Below are positions 60,170-64,000 of a DNA stretch of 64,000 bases, in pieces. The stretch is from contig NZ_CP107902.1 in assembly GCF_036013935.1 (NCBI RefSeq), forward strand, positions 8,031,001 to 8,095,000, written 5' to 3'. The notes beneath the pieces are model-generated. The model saw only the letters and a program-made list of their open reading frames with translations, had not been told where the DNA came from and searched no databases. The stretch comes from Streptomyces sp. NBC_00461 (GTDB taxonomy: Bacteria > Actinomycetota > Actinomycetes > Streptomycetales > Streptomycetaceae). The position numbers and the translations under genes were made by a program. Position 1 is the first letter of the stretch. The number at the start of each line of letters is the position of its first letter.

Positions 60170-61639
60170 ATGCGACACCCCCCGCGTTCATGTCTTTTAG
60201 CCGTTGCCGCTGCCGTGGCCCTGGTGGGCACGGCGGTCGCACCGGTCGTCTCGGCACAGGGAGCCACGCCTTCCTGCTCGGTGGAGTACTCCGTCACCGG
60301 CCAGTGGGACTCCGGCTTCCAGGGTGCCGTGAAAATCACCAACAACACGGCGGCCGTGAGCAGTTGGAGCCTCGGCTTCGACTTCGCGGACGGCCAGAAG
60401 GTCAGTCAGGGCTGGAACGCCAAGTGGTCCCAGTCCGACAGGACGGTCACCGCGACCAACGAGAGCTACAACGGCACGCTGGCCACCGGCGCGAGCGTCA
60501 GCGCCGGGTTCCTCGCCTCCCGGTCGGGGAGTAATACCGTACCGACGTCGTTCACGCTCAACGGGACCGCGTGCAACGTCGATTCGGAGCCGACGCCGAC
60601 CGAGCCGCCGGGCTCGGGCGACGCGGCGGCACCCGCCCTGCACGTCTCGGGGAACAAGCTCGTGGACGCCGCGGGCGCGCCCCGACGGCTGCTCGGCGTC
60701 AACCGCTCCGGCGGCGAGTTCATGTGCGTGCAGGGCCGCGGCATCTTCGACGGGCCGGTCGACGACGCCGCGATCCGGGCGATCGCCGACTGGAAGGCGA
60801 ACACCGTCCGCATCCCGCTCAACGAGGAGTGCTGGCTGGGACTCTCCAACATCCAGTCGCAGTACGGCGGCGCCCACTACATCGACGCGGTCAAGGACCT
60901 GGTGGCTCGCGTCGAGGCGCACGGCATGACACCGATCGTCGAACTGCACTGGACCTACGGCCAGTACACCGGCAACTCGGCGGGCTGCTCCGACGTGCAC
61001 GCCACCTGCCAGAAGCCGATGCCCGACATGCAGTACACCCCGTCCTTCTGGTCCTCGGTGGCCGGTACCTTCAAGAACGACCCCGCGGTCGCCTTCGACC
61101 TGTTCAACGAGCCCTACCCGGACCGTGCCACCTCCACGACCACCCAGGCGTGGCAGTGCTGGCGCGACGGCGGCACCTGCCCCGGCATCGGGTACGAGGT
61201 CGCCGGAATGCAGGATCTCGTCGACGCCGTGCGAGGCACGGGCGCCCGGAACGTCATCCTGGCCGGCGGCCTGGCGTACTCGAACGACCTGACTCAATGG
61301 CTCACGTACAAGCCCGCCGACCCGACGGGCAATCTCGTCGCCGCCTTCCACGTCTACAACTTCAACACCTGCGCGAGTGAGAGCTGCTGGAACTCCACCC
61401 TGGCTCCGGTGGCGGCCCAAGTGCCGCTGGTGGCAGGGGAGATCGGCGAGAACACCTGCTCGCACCCCTTCGTCGACCGGGTCATGAAGTGGTTCGACGA
61501 CCGGAGCCTGTCCTACCTCGGCTGGACCTGGAACACCTGGGACTGCTCCTCCGGCCCCTCGCTCATCTCCGACTACGACGGCACTCCCACGTCGTACGGC
61601 ATCGGGCTGCGCGACCACCTGCGCGCCCTGAACGGATAG
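60170..61639 (+). CDS. Secreted GH5 endoglucanase with CBM2
   Basis: A 489-residue exported cellulase: signal peptide to about residue 30 (VVSAQGA), CBM2 at ~35-135 (CSVEYSVTGQWDSGFQGAVK), a short Thr/Pro linker, then a GH5 barrel with the acid/base in DLFNEPYPD and the nucleophile in VAGEIGENTC. It cuts internal bonds of cellulose. AAGGAG before ATG 60170 sets the start. It is followed by GH6 in the same orientation with an 80-bp gap carrying CCCCATCAAT repeats, so the two are probably co-transcribed. Confidence 0.93.
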   Translation: MRHPPRSCLLAVAAAVALVGTAVAPVVSAQGATPSCSVEYSVTGQWDSGFQGAVKITNNTAAVSSWSLGFDFADGQKVSQGWNAKWSQSDRTVTATNESYNGTLATGASVSAGFLASRSGSNTVPTSFTLNGTACNVDSEPTPTEPPGSGDAAAPALHVSGNKLVDAAGAPRRLLGVNRSGGEFMCVQGRGIFDGPVDDAAIRAIADWKANTVRIPLNEECWLGLSNIQSQYGGAHYIDAVKDLVARVEAHGMTPIVELHWTYGQYTGNSAGCSDVHATCQKPMPDMQYTPSFWSSVAGTFKNDPAVAFDLFNEPYPDRATSTTTQAWQCWRDGGTCPGIGYEVAGMQDLVDAVRGTGARNVILAGGLAYSNDLTQWLTYKPADPTGNLVAAFHVYNFNTCASESCWNSTLAPVAAQVPLVAGEIGENTCSHPFVDRVMKWFDDRSLSYLGWTWNTWDCSSGPSLISDYDGTPTSYGIGLRDHLRALNG

Positions 61640-61719
61640 TCCTCGACAAGCCTCATCGAGCCCCATCAATCCCCATCAATCCCCTTCAAGCCCCGACAAG
61701 AAGGCAGGAACCCGCACTC

Positions 61720-63438
61720 ATGAGTCGTACCAGAACAGCATTACTCGCTTCCCTGGCGCTGGTCGCCTCGGCCGCCGGAACCGCGACGGCCGTCGTCCCC
61801 GGAGACGCCGGCGTGGCCGCCGTCCCCTGCACCGTCGACTACAAGGTGCAGAACCAGTGGGACACCGGCTTCACCGCCGCCGTGACGGTCACCAACAACG
61901 GTGCCGCCAAGAGCAGTTGGTCGGTGAAGTGGTCGTACGCCGGAAACCAGAAGGTCACCAGCGGCTGGAACGCGAAGGTCAGCCAGAGCGGTGCCGACGT
62001 CACCGCGGCCAACGAGACCTACAACGCGGCCCTGACGACCGGAGGTTCGGTCAGCTTCGGGTTCCAGGGCACCTACAGCGGCTCCAACGCGATCCCGGCC
62101 ACCTTCAAGCTCGACGGTGTGACCTGCAACGTCGACTCCACCGGCCCTACGGACCCGACTGATCCGACCGACCCGCCGGGACCGGGCACCAAGGTCGACA
62201 ACCCGTACTCCGGCGCCAAGGTGTACGTGAACCCCGAGTGGTCCGCGAACGCCGCCGCCGAACCGGGCGGCTCCCGTGTCTCCAACCAGCCCACCGGCGT
62301 ATGGCTCGACCGCATCGCCGCCATCGGCGGCGCGAACGGCCGCATGGGGCTGCGCGCCCACCTCGACGCGGCCCTCGCCCAGAAGGGCAGCGGCGAGGAG
62401 GTCGTCCAGCTGGTCGTCTACGACCTGCCCGGACGTGACTGCTCGGCCCTCGCCTCCAACGGTGAGCTCGGCCCGACGGAGATCGACAAGTACAAGACGC
62501 AGTTCATCGACCCGATCGCGGCGATCCTGTCCGACAGCAAGTACAGCTCGCTGCGGATCGTCACCACCATCGAGATCGACTCGGTGCCCAACCTGGTCAC
62601 CAACACCGGCAGCCGCGCCACCGCCACCCCGCAGTGCGACACGATGCTCGCCAACGGCAACTACCAGAAGGGCGTCGGTTACGCGCTCGCCAAGCTCGGC
62701 GCGATCCCCAACGTCTACAACTACATCGACGCCGGCCACCACGGCTGGCTCGGCTGGGACGACAACTTCGGCCCCTCCGCCGCGCTGCTCCACCAGGCGG
62801 CCACCAGCGAGGGCGCGACCGTCGACGACGTGCAGGGCTTCATCACCAACACGGCGAACTTCAGCGCCCTGAAGGAGAACAACTTCGCCATCGGCGACTC
62901 GGTCAACGGCACGTCCGTGCGCCAGTCCAAGTGGGTCGACTGGAACCGGTACGTCGACGAGCTGTCGTACGCCCAGGCCTTCCGCAACCAGGCGGTCTCC
63001 GCCGGTTTCAACCCCGGCATCGGCATGCTGATCGACACCTCCCGCAACGGCTGGGGCGGTACCGCCCGGCCCGCCGGACCGGGTGCCAAGACCAGCGTGG
63101 ACACCTACGTCGAGGGCGGCCGCTACGACCGCCGCATCCATGTCGGCAACTGGTGCAACCAGTCCGGCGCCGGCCTCGGCGAGCGTCCGCAGGCGAACCC
63201 GGCCGCCGGGATCGACGCGTATGTGTGGATGAAGCCGCCGGGTGAGTCCGACGGCGCCAGCTCGGCGATCCCGAACGACGAGGGCAAGGGCTTCGACCGC
63301 ATGTGCGACCCGACGTACACGGGTAACGCCCGCAACGGGAACAACATGTCGGGTGCGCTGCCGAACGCTCCGCTCGCCGGGCACTGGTTCTCGGCGCAGT
63401 TCCAGCAGCTGATGACGAACGCGTATCCGCCGCTCTAG
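61720..63438 (+). CDS. Secreted GH6 cellulase with CBM2
   Basis: A 572-residue exported enzyme: signal peptide to ~25 (TATAVVPG), CBM2 at ~35-135 (CTVDYKVQNQWDTGFTAAVT), a TDPTDPTDPPGPG linker, then a GH6 domain with VVYDLPGRDCSA (catalytic Asp), YIDAGHHGWLGW, MLIDTSRNGWGG and AYVWMKPPGESDG. The domain length and loops fit an exo-acting cellobiohydrolase (CelB/Cel6B-like), but endo activity is not excluded. AAGGCAGGA stands before ATG 61720. Confidence 0.93.
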   Translation: MSRTRTALLASLALVASAAGTATAVVPGDAGVAAVPCTVDYKVQNQWDTGFTAAVTVTNNGAAKSSWSVKWSYAGNQKVTSGWNAKVSQSGADVTAANETYNAALTTGGSVSFGFQGTYSGSNAIPATFKLDGVTCNVDSTGPTDPTDPTDPPGPGTKVDNPYSGAKVYVNPEWSANAAAEPGGSRVSNQPTGVWLDRIAAIGGANGRMGLRAHLDAALAQKGSGEEVVQLVVYDLPGRDCSALASNGELGPTEIDKYKTQFIDPIAAILSDSKYSSLRIVTTIEIDSVPNLVTNTGSRATATPQCDTMLANGNYQKGVGYALAKLGAIPNVYNYIDAGHHGWLGWDDNFGPSAALLHQAATSEGATVDDVQGFITNTANFSALKENNFAIGDSVNGTSVRQSKWVDWNRYVDELSYAQAFRNQAVSAGFNPGIGMLIDTSRNGWGGTARPAGPGAKTSVDTYVEGGRYDRRIHVGNWCNQSGAGLGERPQANPAAGIDAYVWMKPPGESDGASSAIPNDEGKGFDRMCDPTYTGNARNGNNMSGALPNAPLAGHWFSAQFQQLMTNAYPPL

Positions 63439-63441
63439 GCT

Positions 63442-63466
63442 CCGGCGGTTGCGCTGCGTCCGCCGG
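63442..63466. terminator. Bidirectional hairpin between GH6 and the dioxygenase
   Basis: CCGGCGG (63442-63448) pairs with CCGCCGG (63460-63466) around 11 bases between two convergent genes. It can serve both transcripts. Confidence 0.55.
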
Positions 63467-63468
63467 GG

Positions 63469-64000
63469 TCAGGCCTCGTGGGTCAGGCCCCGGCGGATGG
63501 CGAACTCCACCGGTGAGTAGTCGCCGTCCGGGCGCTGTAGGTCATAGGGAACCGCGGGGTGCAGCGGCGGCTGTGCCATGAAGCGGGGACGTGTGCCGTG
63601 ATGCGGCTGGGCGGCGTGCACCAGGAACGGGTGGCAGAGGTACACGTCGCCCGGGCGACCGGTGGCGTAGGCGAGAGGGCGGTCGGCCGAGGCCGCGTCG
63701 ACCTTCGGGCCGAGCTCCAGGAACGACGCGCCCTCGTCGCCGTACGGCTCAAGGACCGAGGGCACGTCGAGGTGCGAGCCCACCCGGACGCGGGTCGGGG
63801 CGTCGGCCTCGGTGACCTCGCTGAAGAGGAACAGCATGAGCAGGGCCCGCTCCCTGGACCGCAGGTTGGTGTGCCACAGGGTGGCGCCTTCGGGGAGGTA
63901 GCTCCCTTCGATGTGCCAGCCCGTGTCCTCGGGTTCCTCCTCGTGCGGGAACCGGAGCGGGAAGGTGCCGAGCGAGTAGCGCGGCGCCCAGCGGCGCTCG
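63469..64000 (-). CDS. PhyH-family Fe(II)/2-oxoglutarate dioxygenase, start outside window
   Basis: The frame runs from the right edge to a stop at 63469 (about 176 codons). Seen: DTGWHIEGSYLPEGATLWHT, with the first iron ligand His and possibly Glu instead of Asp (H-x-E), a mixed core, then HPFLVHAAQPHHGTRPRFM with the second His and the 2-oxoglutarate-binding Arg. Family members hydroxylate diverse small molecules. The N-terminal part is missing, so substrate and start cannot be judged. Confidence 0.82.
   Translation of the reverse strand, partial: ERRWAPRYSLGTFPLRFPHEEEPEDTGWHIEGSYLPEGATLWHTNLRSRERALLMLFLFSEVTEADAPTRVRVGSHLDVPSVLEPYGDEGASFLELGPKVDAASADRPLAYATGRPGDVYLCHPFLVHAAQPHHGTRPRFMAQPPLHPAVPYDLQRPDGDYSPVEFAIRRGLTHEA

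Noticed and set aside
61650..61705. CCCCATCAAT repeats between GH5 and GH6 as a CRISPR-like array
   Set aside because: Units are ten bases or fewer without spacers; a simple slipped repeat in an intergenic gap.

Overview
The window is chromosomal DNA of a high-GC actinomycete, almost certainly a Streptomyces. The evidence is strong G/C at third codon positions, dense coding with ATGA/GTGA stop-start overlaps, GTG and TTG starts, a Streptomyces-type gas-vesicle operon (gvpO-A-F-G-Y-Z-J-L-S-K), SigB-type promoters (GNNT..GGGTAC), CebR-type operators (TGGGAGCGCTCCCA) in front of secreted cellulases, and a GCGCCCC/GGGGCGC intergenic repeat typical of the genus. From memory, gene order resembles the S. 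coelicolor region around SCO6490-SCO6550. No tRNA, rRNA, CRISPR array or complete transposase gene was seen.

Layout. 1-9.4 kb: peptidase and hydrolase genes (S9, S66 and a secreted CocE/S15-type protein), a GNAT enzyme, a DUF5107 protein and two broken genes: an arginase-like gene with an in-frame TGA, and an M48 protease split by a 163-bp MITE. 9.4-18 kb: VOC protein, holin-like membrane protein, SDR, an enolase-superfamily/F420-oxidoreductase pair, then a coupled NDH-2-like/transketolase/LigD-polymerase operon. 18-23.4 kb: the ten-gene gas-vesicle operon. 23.4-33.5 kb: methyltransferase, histidine phosphatase, ABC-F, then a stress cluster (PfpI/DJ-1, CBS, DUF2795-like, small membrane protein) with SigB-type promoters next to a SigB-family sigma gene, a PAS-GAF protein and a GAF-ANTAR protein. 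A second MITE lies in the sigma leader. 33.6-44 kb: Gly-rich surface protein, a class I aminotransferase fold without the catalytic lysine, metallo-beta-lactamase hydrolases, DedA, a membrane phosphodiesterase, and a MoxR ATPase/VWA-metallopeptidase pair. 44-47.3 kb: OsmC, dnaK with a candidate HspR site, and the wreck of a nitrate reductase operon (intact narJ plus the 3' end of narH). 47.3-56.6 kb: regulators and small enzymes, including a WYL regulator whose start lies inside a 31-bp palindrome. 56.9-63.4 kb: a cellulase island (GH48 divergent from GH5-GH6, all with CBM2). The window ends inside a PhyH-type dioxygenase.

How it fits together. The cellulase island is a cellobiose-controlled regulon: a perfect CebR box sits on the GH48 promoter and an imperfect one on the GH5/GH6 promoter. 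The 27.7-33.5 kb block looks like a general-stress module controlled at least partly by SigB-family sigma factors. Several genes are decaying (arginase-like, M48 protease, a membrane protein at 28.4-29.0 kb, narGHI), so this arm appears to be under active turnover. The strongest candidates for under-described biology are the phosphodiesterase/MoxR/VWA-metallopeptidase block, the lysine-less aminotransferase coupled to a metallo-hydrolase, the accessory proteins GvpY and GvpZ, and two MITEs that share a core but have different terminal repeats.
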